A stretch of DNA of 27,094 nt from Nymphaea colorata (lineage: Eukaryota; Streptophyta; Magnoliopsida; Nymphaeales; Nymphaeaceae). How positions within the stretch are numbered: the first letter of the stretch is position 1; each line of letters starts with the position of its first letter. A program made the translations under genes and the position numbers. The stretch covers positions 1 to 27,094 of the forward strand of contig NW_022204721.1 of assembly GCF_008831285.2 (NCBI RefSeq), given 5' to 3'. The notes under the pieces were generated by a model that did no database searches, had not been told where the DNA came from, and saw only the letters and a program-made list of their open reading frames with translations. Below, one piece after another: positions 1 to 13,000 of the stretch.

Positions 1-70
1 CCCAACCCCAACCCCAACCCCAACCCCAACCCCAACCCCAACCCCAACCCCAACCCCAACCCCAACCCCA
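1..70. repeat. Left telomere, C4A2 repeats
   Basis: An uninterrupted tandem run of CCCCAA units, about 11.5 copies, begins at the first base and ends where the sequence turns into unique DNA (ctgaatc). It is the complement of the G4T2 array at the other end, so the window is capped on both sides in the orientation expected of a linear chromosome. G4T2 is the known telomere repeat of Tetrahymena and relatives; hypotrich and euplotid ciliates use G4T4. The first gene ends only 75 bp inside it, and there is no subtelomeric repeat zone. Confidence 0.98.
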
Positions 71-145
71 CTGAATCTCTCATATTCATATATCTAACTT
101 ATATTATTTAATCTGATGGTATTTTCGTACAATAAATTACTACGA

Positions 146-975
146 TCAAATAGTTTCTGTTGGAAAAAGAGACCCAAGGTATTCTTTCGTGACCTGTTAG
201 GTCGTTTCAAAGTTCTTCTCTTCTTTCACTTCTTCCCTATACAAGCTCTCCAGTTTCTTTTCCCTTTCCTCAAGCGCTTCCTTGAGAGTGTTCATGCGAC
301 TGAAGTAATTCTTCCTGCCTTGTTCTATCTTAAATTGCTAAGTAGACATATCCTTACCTCGTATCGCTTGATCCTATCCTTTATGCGCTGCTTGTCCTCT
401 TTCACTTTGTCGGCTATGGATTTTTTGGCTTAGATTGTTTCGTATTTTCGCTAATCGATGCACTCCTTGATCACTTTGGACTATAGCAGACTCATTTGTC
501 TAAGCTTTTCCGTTTTGTATTCGTTACGGGAACGGTTAAGAAGAGAGGCCCTATTCTTCTCCTCCCTAATCCGAAAGATGGTATTTTTCCGCTTTTCCAG
601 CTCATCGTGCTCCATCTTTACCTTGATCATCTTCTAGATGGTGAGGATCTTGGTCATCATATGCGCATCGTTTATTTTATCGATTTGGTTCTTAAGTAGC
701 ATGCTTTGCTTCTCTGCCCTTTCGGCAAGATGCTCAATTTGGTATAGCCTCTGCTGAGCTTTGATTATGTTTTGTTTTGATTCCTTATTCTTGGTCTGGT
801 ACTCGCTAATGGCGTCCACAATCAATTTTTTCTTCTCAAAAAGCTTTTCAAACTCATCGATGCCGAAATAGAGCTGCATGTCTTTCTTGACGAGGCTTTG
901 CTCGATATCCTCCATGAAATTTTCATCAAGCTCCAACCGTTATTTGTTCTGGACGATGCGGCCCTTGCTACTCAT
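146..975 (-). CDS. Coiled-coil protein, 269 aa, function unknown
   Basis: This reads from ATG at 973-975 (MSSKGRIVQNK...) to TGA at 146-148. TAA and TAG are read as Gln, for example codon 12 (TAA), which joins the N-terminus to the long helical part. A 20-nt intron at 338-357 is needed to keep the frame; after its removal the CDS is exactly 270 codons with no frame break. Nearly the whole protein is charged heptad-like helix rich in Lys, Glu, Arg and Gln, with no membrane segment or signal peptide. I do not recognise a family; length and composition resemble ciliary or basal-body coiled-coil proteins, but this is only inference. It starts 70 bp after the dynein stop and is the last gene before the left telomere, leaving a 3' region of about 75 bp. 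Confidence 0.8.
338..357 (-). other. 20-nt intron in the 269-aa coiled-coil gene
   Basis: On the coding strand it reads GTAAGGATATGTCTACTTAG, between the codons for Tyr-Glu and Gln-Phe-Lys. Without it the frame hits TGA at 292-294; with it the coiled coil continues to 146. A 29-nt version ending at the next AAG (329-357) also keeps frame, but the 20-nt form matches the other three introns in length and ending. Confidence 0.75.
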
Positions 976-1045
976 GACTATTAAATATATTAGTTATGAA
1001 AGTGGTATGGTATGTATTCATATGGATGGATTTACGAATGATTGA

Positions 1046-4000
1046 TCAATTGGTCCAAAGGATAATCGCGATACCCTTCTGGTAGAGTGTGGTCTTGTTC
1101 TTACCGCATTTCACCTTCAAACTCATGATGAGGTTCTTCCTTGTCCTGTTGAGATAGACAGGCACCATCATCTCGTCAGCTTAAACCGTCTTCGATGCCA
1201 CCTTTCTCCACCTCATCAGCATTTGCGGAAGAGGCTTACCGATCGCCTCCTTTTCGCCGATAGGAACGATGACGTTGTTTTATGACCAGTTTCCTCCTTC
1301 AATTCTCATGCCAGTCATCAGCAGTGATTCTTCGTTAAGATCCTGGTTGCTGTATCTTTCGGTCTGCAGTTCAAGCTCCTCCAGCGACCAGCCATTCCTT
1401 TGCGCAACGAACTGCCTGGTGGCGGTCATGTAGGCTTCAGGGAAGAGGAGACCACCGAACCAAACACCAGAGCTCTGGTAGGAACGACTAGCAATCAATC
1501 TGTTGAACTGTTCGAAGCGCTTCTGGAGGTCGATGATGTAGCTGGTCAGGTTGATCGTGTTATCGATGATGAAGCTGACCCACATCTTGGGAACAGAGTC
1601 GGAGTGGATTTCCTTGCAAAGCTCTCTTAAGACGTTGGTGGCAAGGGTCTTGCCGTTGCACATCTCCTGGATGTCTCCACTGTACTTGATAATCGTGTTG
1701 AGCAACTTAGTAGCCACTGTGACTTCTCTTTCCAAGAATCGGAAAAGCGGATTGTTCATGAGTTCCTCAGTCCTTTCCAGCTTGGTAACTTCTCTTGGGA
1801 GGATCTGAATGTATTTTGTAACTTTTTCGTTGACTTCTGAGAGCCACTTGAGTTGGCTGCTCTTTTTCTCCTCTTTTTTCTTCTCGAGAGTGACTTATTC
1901 CTCGTTGACGTCTTGCAGCTTGTGGAGCTATGTGATGGCTCTTGCTGTTTCGGATGTCTTTAGCAGTTTTTCGACGTTGGGAGGAAGGCCGCTCCAGGTG
2001 GGGCTTTCCAGATCTGGCATTTTCTATACCCAGTTGAGGAATTGCGAGTATTTGATACCGTCTGGCATTCTGAGGATGGTCTCTCCTGGGTCTTCGGTCT
2101 TGTAGAGGGGATAACTGGAGTCGAATGATTCAGGAGTGAAGAACATTTAAACCAAACTGACCAAGATCTTGCTGTCATACTCGTTGTCCACCTTACCTCC
2201 GTACAAGTTTTCAATCAGGATGGTCTTGAAAGCGTCCCAAGGAATCTTGTTGATATCGATGTTGTTCCTTGATCCCATGGCGTCAATGTACTCGTCGATT
2301 AGATCCAAACCGCATCTCTGGTCGGCCTCGTTGAACTCGTAAACCTTGGTCCAACCGATTGGAGTGTATCGAAGTCTTTCCAGAATGACGGCGTGCAGCC
2401 AGCCAAGCAAGAAGTGAAGTCTGCTTCTCTACACAGGGAGGCGGTCTGATCTGGCTGGAGATAAAACTGTCTTGTAGGTTCTGATAAGGGATGCTTTGAT
2501 TCCAGCTGCAGGCTCGAAGACCAGCTTGTATGATTGTCTGATCAAAGTAGAAGGAATTTTTGGTGAAAATTCAGCAGTGAGGAAGAGTCTGAAGTTGGCA
2601 TGAGGAGCCAAGACGTGGATTTTCTTCTCCAGTTCTGAGAGCCAGCTGGGAGCAAGATGGACATTCTTTAGCATGATCCAGCTGCCGGTCTTGACACCCT
2701 CCTTGATGGCCTTGTCGGCAAGCTCGAATCCTTCAGCGCTTCCGATGGCCACTGAAAGCAGCTTAGAGTTGGTTTATTTGCTTAGCTGCTCCACCTTGAA
2801 ACTGGGATCAAATCCAGGAGCACTGGAAAGTAGGATTGGTTCTTTTGATTTGCAGGCCAAAATCATGCTCTTGAAGTCTGCAGTGTAGTCCTCACGACAT
2901 TCTTCTCCCAGGACTGCTTTAACCAACTGATATGCAATTGGATTGAATTTATCAGGCCTAAAGACCTTGATAAGGATGAGATTGATAAGCTGTTTACCCA
3001 AAGGTGAAGCCTCTGACTTTATTCTAGGGATTTTCTCTTCAGGATTGGCGCTGTTGAGGAAATCAAGCCAATTCCTTTCATCGTTTTCGATGTTCTCGAT
3101 AAGATTCATGAAGACGGGATGGTCAGTAAGTTCTTAAATCTGCTTGAGCTGTTCTTCGTTGAGGTGGCCCTCAAGGAACTGCTTGGAAAGACGGGTGGAA
3201 AGGATGGTAGTGGGCCTGATGAGGGCGTCAAAGAGTCCCTTTTCCTCGCTCTTCAGCTTAATTGAGACCAGCTTGAGGCAGAAGATGATGAGATCCTTAG
3301 AGAGAAGAGAGTTGGCAACTCTGAGGAAAATCTTTTCGAAAATAGAGTTATAAATGGAGTCTTTTCTCTTCTCATAGTCCTTTCTATCGATTTTCTTCAA
3401 TTTCTCATCGGAATCGAGCAATTTAAGAATGGTATCCATGAAGAAGGTGAGACTATACTCATAGAGATAGTGAAGGGCAGACATGGACTCTAGTGCAAAG
3501 TAGACCTTGCTGGCAGCTTCGGCGATTGGCTTGTATCCATTAGTCACGTTTTCGACTTCGCTCATGATGACGTTAGACTTCTTCATCTCCTCAGTGATCT
3601 TGCTTGCCTCTGTCTTCAATTTTTCCAAAGTGGAAATCACAGATTCGCTCTCCAGAATGGATCCTTGGACGTTGCTCAAGGCATCAAGCAAAGAATCCTC
3701 AAGTTCTCTCAGTTTGACAATGTATTCTCCTTGTATCTTCATCAAGCTCAAGCGTTTCTCTTCGACGTCTGGCCTTTCGTTTCTGAGGAAAATGTTGAGG
3801 CATTGGTCTTCCAGCGATGAGGAAGTGATGGTGAAGTTGACAAAGGTAACTCTGGAGCAGAGGTCGGGTGTGAACTTGGCGTTGCTGTTTCTGGTGATCA
3901 TGAACATGGTGAAATTGGGATTGAAATCAATCTCTTGGTCACCCACACGGATCAGCACCATTCCTCCTGTCTTGTAGACTTCCTTGTTGAGGACTGAGTT

Positions 4001-7000
4001 TAGAATTGGCTCGATTTTCTCCACGTCCTGCACGATTAGAGGACGACCGAACCTCAAAGATTTTTCCAAGTTTTTGAGGAAGGCGTCATCAGCAAACGAC
4101 GAAAGGATGAAGCTCTTATCGCAAGGAGGGAAAGCAAGTATTCCATGGCTTGGCCTGCAGGATCGATGATCAGAGGATACTTGTGGTACCGTTTCATGAT
4201 GATTGCATTCTCTGTGCAGAGATCATCAGAGGGCATTTGTGAGATCTCCAGACAAGGCGTTCGTTGGGATTTGACAAGAATTCGATGAGTGAAAGCTCCT
4301 CTCTGTACTTAACGCGGTTGTTGGAAAGATTTCCTCTCCAGACATGGTTGAGCATTTTTCTGTAGTAATGGTCGAAGAAACCGATGTAAGCGAGGAAAGC
4401 TGATGAAAGGAAAACGTCACCCAAGACTGAAGCCAACTGAACTTTGAAATTTTTGCTTGTGTCCTCCCAACGGTATTTTTCAGAGGAAAGGTTGTTGAGC
4501 AGCCTCTTACTTCTTGTCACTTTATCCTCGACCTTTGCCATATCAGTCACGATTTCCTGTTTCTCTCTGATCAATGTCTCATACTGTTGCTCCAACAATT
4601 TCGTCTTTTTCTCTAATTATCGATGGTGTTTGCAAGTTCTTGTGACTGTTTTTCAAGACTGCTTCCCTCTTCCTGCAGTTTGGCGATTTCTTTCTTCATG
4701 GGGTCGACTCTGGTAAGGATGTCAGCGTATGCCAGCTGAGACTATGCCCAGCCTGCCAGTGCACCAGCTGCACTGGATGCCTTGGTGATGGCTTCAAGTT
4801 TCCAGTTGTCCGACCTGATGAATTCCTTAAGCACGTAGTCCTTCACCTTTTCGTGGATGTCGTCAGCCTTGAGCTCCTGGATCTGCTTGGTAAAGTTGTT
4901 AGACATAAGACTCTTGATCTCTGCCCAAGTCACCTCCTTGCCTCCCTTGGGAAGGAACTTAGGATCCTTGTTGATCATGTAGTAGATAGGCTTTAATGCC
5001 AGTTCCACATTGGCTGGAGGTTTGCTGTAACTCTTGATTGTGTTGAGATCGTTGTTGCTGATGTTTTCGACGTTCTTTTTGGCGGCGAGGAGAGCAGGCT
5101 CTGCTTTGGCCAAATCTGCCTAAACTGCTGTCTTTTTCTAGTGAATTTCGATTCGCTTTGCCTCCAAGACCACCTTAAGCTTTGAGCTCTAATCTTGTTT
5201 CTCTTTGGCTTTGGTCTTCTCCTGGACGATCAGCGTCATTTTTTCGCTGGCCTACTTTTCTTTCTTTTAAAGCTCTGCCTTTTTGAGATCTAAACTGCCT
5301 TGCATCTCCAGGACTTGGGTTTCAGTTTGTTTGAGTTTATCAAGACCGACGTTTAGATGGAATGTTGATCCTCCAACATGGATTTTTTATCATTGTACTG
5401 TTCAACGAAATGCTTGATGAAGTCGAGGAAATCTCTGGGTGTGATGTAGTTGAACTTTTTAGCAGATTTTGCCAATTTTTTATTCAATTCAATCACAGTG
5501 CTGTGCATGCCCACGATGGTGTTGATCAGGATGGCATGTCTAGCCTCATCCTCCTGCACTGGAGGATCAAACGACTCAGGAACTGGATCAATCACAAGAG
5601 TAAATTCTTTCGCCACTTGGTAAAGGCCTTCTTCAGACCAATCTCCGAACCAGTCGATCACACATCTGTTGAAAAGGGCAGGAGATGAGGCAGTCCTGTT
5701 GGAGAAGTCGGGATTGTTGGGATTCATGGTGAAGACAACATGCAAGTTTCTCTGCACATTCTTTATGAAAAGCTTGTAGATTTCGTCGTCGTTGGTAATG
5801 TTCTTGGAGTTTGATTCCTTGTACTGACTCAGAAGCAACATGTATTCTTCTCCTTCGAACAGACCCGGGATTTCTCCTGATGCCAGCAAGGCATTCATCT
5901 TTTCCAGGAAAGCCGGAGACAGACAGTTTGATTCATCGAAAATGAAGCAAATTTTCTCTTGTTTTACACCTGCTCTTTTCATCACATTTCTAAGGTCCTC
6001 ATCGAAGTCCTGAAGGGAATAGTTTCTGCCTGCCTTGATCTGGAAGACGCTGATATTGTTAAGCCATGAAACGAACCGGGAAAGAGTGGTTTTTCCGACT
6101 CCTGAAGCGCCGACTAGAAGCAAATGACCAAGAGGCTGCCTAAGCACTCTGTCGATTCTGAGGATGTGTTCCAAAACCTCGTCAAATACCACAATAGGCA
6201 CGTTCAATTGTTATTAGTAGAAAATCTTGAGCCTGGCTTCTATGTATTTCTTAAGTTCCAAACGGTCAACCGATACATAGTTCTTGGTAAGATAGTTACT
6301 GAAGAGAATGGGCCTTTCGAGTGCTGACTGACTCATCGATGGGAAATTTCTCTGAGCAACTTAATCATTAATTTCTCGCACCACTGCTTTTCATCTTCCA
6401 AGACCAGCCTATCTTCGAAAAGCCTCAAAGCCTCATGCGCCCACAGACGAACCAAGTCATCAACGCTATCAATCGTTTCAATCGCTTCATTGATGGCATA
6501 TTTCCAACGCGTGAGCTCTCTGGGAGAGTAGATATAATGCGGTTGGATGTCAGCTGTGAAGTGGCGTTGCGATTCAGTGTAGAATTCCACCATAGCGTTG
6601 GTCAAGTATTCGGAGTATTGCCGAAGAGGAACGCTTCTCTTGAGCATTGCCTTGTTGAAAGTGCCGAAGATCTGCTTGAGAGAGTCGAATCCTGGGAAAT
6701 CGACCAGGATGAGAGGACAGTGCCTGAGGAAACGGGGATTGAGAGGCTTACGACCGATATCGGTGGGAGGATTGCAGGCGCCCACAAACTGGATGCGTTC
6801 GAGTGTGATCCACTGGCGATCGGTAGTCCTCCAGAAGCCATGCTGCTCGGTAAGTTGTCTGAGGAAGGTGATAACGGTCATGGTTGCGTATTTGTCAGCA
6901 TCCGGCAAGTTAATTTCGTCGCAGAAGACGACCAGCCACTTGCTTGGCTGTTTTGGTCTGAGAACGATGCCGCTCACTGTCTTGTTGTACTCGCAATAAT

Positions 7001-10000
7001 GCTAGAACTGCTTCATGATCAGTCCTGGGTTGGTCGATGAGGAGAAGTTCACGAAAATCATCTAGAATTAGGGAAGGGCCTTCAGAGTCGACATCAGTGT
7101 CATCGTCTTACCTGAGCCAGGAGGACCGCATAAAAGGAAGGGCCTGTGCTATGAAAGCCAAGAGCAAAGAATTTCCTGGTGACGAAGGGTGTCGACGGTT
7201 GGGATAATCACATCTGCATCGGTGACCTTCTGGGGGTCGATTTCGACAGTCGGCACTTTCTTTTTCCAAAGCGACCATTCTCCATCTTCGATTCTGACCT
7301 CGAAATCGATGAGAATGTAGGGAACGCCTGCTTGGCCTTCGACCTGGTCGAGCATGGTAGGCAGTTGTATTTCATGGGTTGGCAATATTTCCACGATAGC
7401 TCTTGAGAAGTTTCCTCTTTCCTTGAGGGTAAGTGATCCACCGACACCCCACATGATGCTTTGGATCGTCCACTTGCGCATATACTTGACCAAAACTTCA
7501 TCCTCCATCGGGATATCGTGATGCATGTCATTGTACTCAAGCACGTTGCTGATTCCCTTGCGAATCAAGGCAAAAGTAGCTTCTGTTACACGGATAATGG
7601 TGAACTACATAACGTGAGGCAACTTGGAAGCAATTGTCAAACATCTCTCACAGAAGGATTCCTCATTGACGAATAGGAACTAGACTGCCTGTACGCATCG
7701 TTCTCTGATGAACTTAGATGGATCCAGGTTGTTGTTTGCAGAGCTATCATCTTCCTTCTTCTCTTCAATCACCTTGGGAACCTTATCATAGTCTTCCTGC
7801 TTGAGTCTCAATAAATAATGGTTGAAGATCATTCTGGGAGCAATGACTTCTTCTGAGAACCAGACCATACCGCATCGACTGACGGTGGCCAAAGTGGCGT
7901 ACTTAAGGGTCTCCACTTCGAACATGATGCGGACGTTGGGTGGGATTTGGATTCTCTATCCGTTGGAGAGAGTGAGTAGCTTGTTATCGTCGAGGACTGA
8001 GTTCAAGTTCTCTGCCCATTCAGGATCGACATCACCGTCGAAGATGATCCAATGTCTTCTGCTTGATTCACCTCTCTGGTTTTATGTGATTTTTCTCAGG
8101 ACTCCTGTGAAGATACCATCAGTCCACTCCAAAGTAGTGTTATCGAGTCTACCGTACAGTTCGTCCTTGGTGATGGCTTTGGGATCGATGACGTAGCTTT
8201 CTCCTTTGATCTTGTCGGTTCTTTCAAGAGCGTTGATGAGGACTTGCCAAGCCTTGGATTTTCCGCATCCGGAAGGACCAACCATCATCAAACCGTGGTG
8301 CAGTCTTTGGATTTGATAGAGTTGAAGGACTTTTTCGATGAAACTCTCTTCTGGTTGAAGAAGCATCATCTTTGCGACTTTTACGATGTTTTCACGGAGC
8401 TATGGCTCCTTGATGGTGGGAATGGATGAGCCAGGGAAGACACCCTGAAGCAAGTTGGAAAGGAGAGGAATATCGTCAGCAATTAGCTTAGGAACCAGTG
8501 TCTCGCAAACCGATCTAAGGAGAATCTTCTGCTCGAATTCTTGCAGATCTCTGCCCTTGATGGAACTAACTTCGATATTCTCCTTCTTGAGGTTGAGAAT
8601 GGCTTCACGCTTCATGTTACCGGCTGAGACAAGGACACTCTTCAATGCTCTGAGGCCGAAATCGTAGTGAGGCTGTGAGGAGAGCTGATCGTTACACAAC
8701 TCAAAGAGAGATACGATCTTACCGGCTAGCTGTTCGGCTGTCTTGTAGCCTTGAGAATAGAGCATAACTTGTGCAATAAGTTCTCTGTCTGGCTTGACCA
8801 TGGCCATTTGTCTGAAGAGCTGTTTGAGGTTTTCGGGAAGGTTGGAACGACCAGCATAGCCAGGATTCATTGTGACGAAGCTGCCCACCTGAGGGTTTAG
8901 CTTCACGTCTTTACCCATCAATTCGATCTTGCTCTGTCTTTCCCTAAGACCTGTCTGAATGACCAAAATCTGTTGCGAGCATGCAGACAACATACGTTCT
9001 TCCAGTCTGTTGAACTCATCGAAGCATCCCCAAGCTCCTACTTGGCACAGACCGATGAAGATACGACCCATAGCGTGGAAATCGAAAGTTTAATCGCAGT
9101 TGAACACAAGCACAAAGAAACCCAACTGGCAACCAAGAGCCTTGACTGATTCGGTTTTGCCTGTTCCTGCTGGACCGAAGGGAGCGCCTCCCATTCTCAA
9201 ATGGATGGCTTGGGTAAGAGTCAAGAAGCAACGATCCGTGAGAGGAGTCTGGACCAATTTTTATCCGACACCCAAGTATTCGAAACCGTAGTGGAACTGG
9301 GCATTGGCCATTTGAATGGAAAGCTTCTTAAGGGTATCCTGTTCCTTGGGGAAGTAGATCATGCGCATGAAGTAAAGCCAAGCGAAGACCTTGTTGGAGT
9401 CTACCTTGTTGGCGATGAGCTTGCGGACCACATCACGCTGATGCACGAAGTCAGTGATGGCCTGTTCGAACTTCTGCCTTAAGTCTTTCTTGAGATCGGC
9501 GACCACGTTGGTGGCAAGGACGGTGAGGAAGTTCATGATGTAAGATTCGACTTGGGTAAGCTTGTCCCCTCCTCCTTCGATAAGCGCATCTTCCACCTTC
9601 TTGCTCCAGAGCGTCTGCAGACCAAGCAGCACAACTTGTGCGGGATTCCTCTCGATAATCTTGAGTAATCCTTCGTTTAAATTTTCCTTCTCTTCTTCCA
9701 CCTTGGTGATGTTGGACATGACTTCTTCGAGGAAGGTGGCAAGGGAAAGCCTCATCTCGTTGTCGACTTTGGTGAGCCAGACGTTGATCTTGGGGTCTTC
9801 TGTGATGTTGACTGACTTCTTGAAGTCTACAACTTCACCTTCCCTGCTGGACATGCGCAGGATAAGGTCGCTGGTCTATGATTTTTGGTTTGGAGGGCTG
9901 TGATACCAGCATACATCTTGGTGAAGTGCTTCTGGACGATGGCGACGTCCTTACTGTTACCGATGATTTACAATAGATCGTCATCACCTACGAAGTAGAA

Positions 10001-13000
10001 ACGGGCAAAAGCTGCTCTCTGTGTCTCTAGGTAATCACTCAAAGCCTTTTGGATGTTGCTGAGCATGTCAATGATGCGGGTGAGAGTCTTTTGAAGGCCC
10101 TGCATGTTCATAGTTTCGATGATGTTGGGCTTGGATGATACTTTTTTCATGAGGGAAGTGAATTCTGCGTCGATTCCCTTGAAGCGAGTGTATTCATTGA
10201 AGAGCATTCTTTGATGTCTGAAGATCCGAGGAAAATGCTTTCCAGGTACACCCACTTACGTTGCACATCGATCCAAATATCAAGAGTGATTCTCACTTTT
10301 TGCAGCTTATCGTCCCACTGTGCGATTTCCTCTTCGAATGTCTTGTAGAACTGGGAGAGCTTCATACTGGAGAGGTTGTTAAGATCCTCGTCTAATTGCT
10401 CGAACATCTCGTCCCATCCTTTAATGAGATTGCACTTGCCTTGGTATCTCACCAATTAGAAGTCCTTGGGCAGCCAAATTTCCTTCACTTTTGCCAACAT
10501 GTTCTCGAGCACCATCTCACCGACAGCAACAGCCATAATTTCCTTGTAATTGACTCGTTGCGGTTGAGGTCGGCTTTCCAAAGCCTGCCGAAGGTGATCT
10601 AGTTTTGAGGAACATTGATGTTGAGCTTGTTCAGGAGGGATTTCCAGTGGCGTGGCTTCATGCATTCATCCTTGAGATCGGCGATTTTTTTGTTCATGAG
10701 GTAGTAGCTTCCACCCGGAATGCCTACTTTCTGCTTCATTGCTTAGAATGGCTCGTTTTGCTTCAGCTTTGCAGGAGTCTTGTTCAGTTCCTTCACGGCT
10801 TCAGTTTCCAGCTCTTTGATCTTGATCTTGGTGACTGCAGTGATGAGCGTTTCCCTGATGCTCTCGTAAGGAGCCCATACGATTTGCAAGTGATTCCATA
10901 CTTCCCTCAAGAGTTCAATATCTTCTCTAAGGTTTTCCAGCTTTTGGAGGTTTCCAGGCTACAGGCCGAGCAACTCTTTTGCTTCACAGCATCGAGAATA
11001 GTTGTCTCTGACGTTGTTGATGCGTGTGTTAAGAGTCTATAGGAGCGTGAGTGCTTCCTTGGGGACGATGTCAGCAGCTGTGCTTGGCTTTTCTCTGTTC
11101 CACTGTGATTCAATATCACTGATTTTGTCATTGAGATGCTTTTCGTCGGATAGGACCTTTTCCTTGAGACGGTCCATTTAGTTTTCGAGCTGGCTGGCCT
11201 TGCGATTGTAGATTTGGCGCAGGTTCGACCATTCGATCATGACCTTGTCCAGTTACATCCAATCAGCAGGGTACTTGTATCTCTGTCTTTCCAGCAACTT
11301 GTTGGAACTGTCGAATTTCTCAACTTCCTTGCACCATTAGTTGTACTTCTTCTTGATGGTTTGGAACTCGTTGACCATCTCCACGATATCCGCTGAAAGG
11401 TTTTGGAAGTTGATCTTTTCCAGCTTGTTCTTGGCCGTGTGCATGTTGTTGAAGAAGGTCTTGAGAGTTTCTCCGAATTTTTCACCAAAATGGCCCAAAA
11501 TTTACGTATGCCAGGAATCGTATTTGGTATTGATCTTGTTGAGAACCAGTCTGTAATCGATGATGAGAGGACCGTATGATTTCTCAGTCTGGCTGTTGTC
11601 GAAAGTGCGTCTGTTTTCTCTGATTTCGTTGAGAAGAGCTTGCCACTTGTTGATGTCGTCGCCCAATCTTTCATATATCTTCTTGGCGTCGATGATCCAA
11701 AGGGCCTCATAGTTGAACCAGATCTTGAGGTAATCCTCAGCGCTGCGAAAATGGTGAAAATATCCTTGTATGCGTTTTAGAGGATTAGAGGAGTGACCTT
11801 GAAAAGAACGTTTTCGTAATTTTCTTTTCCTTTTTCCTTCTTGACCAGTGATCCTTGATACTTGTCGGATTCCAGCCTGGGAAGAGAACAGATGAGTCCG
11901 ATGACTCTGTGGAACTCTTGAGTCCATACGAACTTGGCGTGCTCAAGGGGCGGATCGAGGAAGAAGACGTTGTTTTCCGACTTGAGCTACAGACGCATGC
12001 CTTCGGTGACGAAGACAAACTTGTTCTCCTCCTGGTCCTCGTTGTTGGTGAAGCTGATGAATTCATGCACCCACTCCTTGATCAGTCCTTCTAGCCTCTT
12101 CACGAAGATGCTCTAGAGGTGGAGGTTCAGCTATGGCACCCAAATGTGGAGATTAGAAACCTCGCGCTTGCTGAACTCATCAATGATTTCTTGGATTACC
12201 TTCAATTTCTCGGAAAGAACTTCCTCTTTGAGTGGGCAAGTGGCAAGGGATTGGATGGTGGATGTGATGATTTCATATTTGTCACAGACCAAGCTTTGCA
12301 TTTCATGCAATTCAAGACCACTTCTGCCAAATTTTTAGAGTATTTTTCAACGTTCTTGTTGTTTTCATTCCAGAACGTGTTGAAACCTTCGTTGATGCAG
12401 AGCATGACTGCTTTCTTCTTCTCGGCGACCAGCTTGAGCACTTTTTCATCGATCTTGGCCGAAACTTGGTGGTATGAGTGAATAGACTCCTGGAGGGAAA
12501 CGACGAAGGGGTAGAAATCGATGAGGGTCTTGCCAGTCCAAAGGACGCTTGACTTTTTGGGTTGTATTGAGTCGAAGGAGCGAATTTCCTTGATGAGGTT
12601 GGTATACTTGGTTTCGAAATTGACGGCAACTTCATACTTGTTCTTTTTGATCAATTTGAAGAGCTGTTTCTTGTTGAGCTCGTTGGACTTGAGGATAGTA
12701 GCTGTCTCCTTGTCCCATTCCTTCATGATCGGCTCAGTGTTCAGTTTCTTCAGAAGAGCATCGATTTTATTCTTGCACTCTCTTCCTTCGGGATGCTAGG
12801 CCCAATTCTCCATCAGAATTTCCTTGATTTTGTCGTTGTATTTTTCCAGCTTGTTCTTGATCTGCTTCGCCCAGACGATGGATCCTGCCTTCATGGGGAT
12901 GTCCCTCACGTTGCAGATCTTGAAATTTTCGGTCTCCACGTAAGATTGCAGGAACTTCTTGTCGAGCAGGTTGATGCTTTCCTTGACGGTTTTGAGCAGT

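Noticed and set aside
1-70. Short tandem repeat as a CRISPR or satellite array
   Set aside because: It is the six-base telomere repeat at the chromosome end, matched by its complement at the other end.
329-357. 29-nt version of the intron in the left coiled-coil gene
   Set aside because: It keeps frame, but the 20-nt form agrees with the other three introns; RNA would decide.
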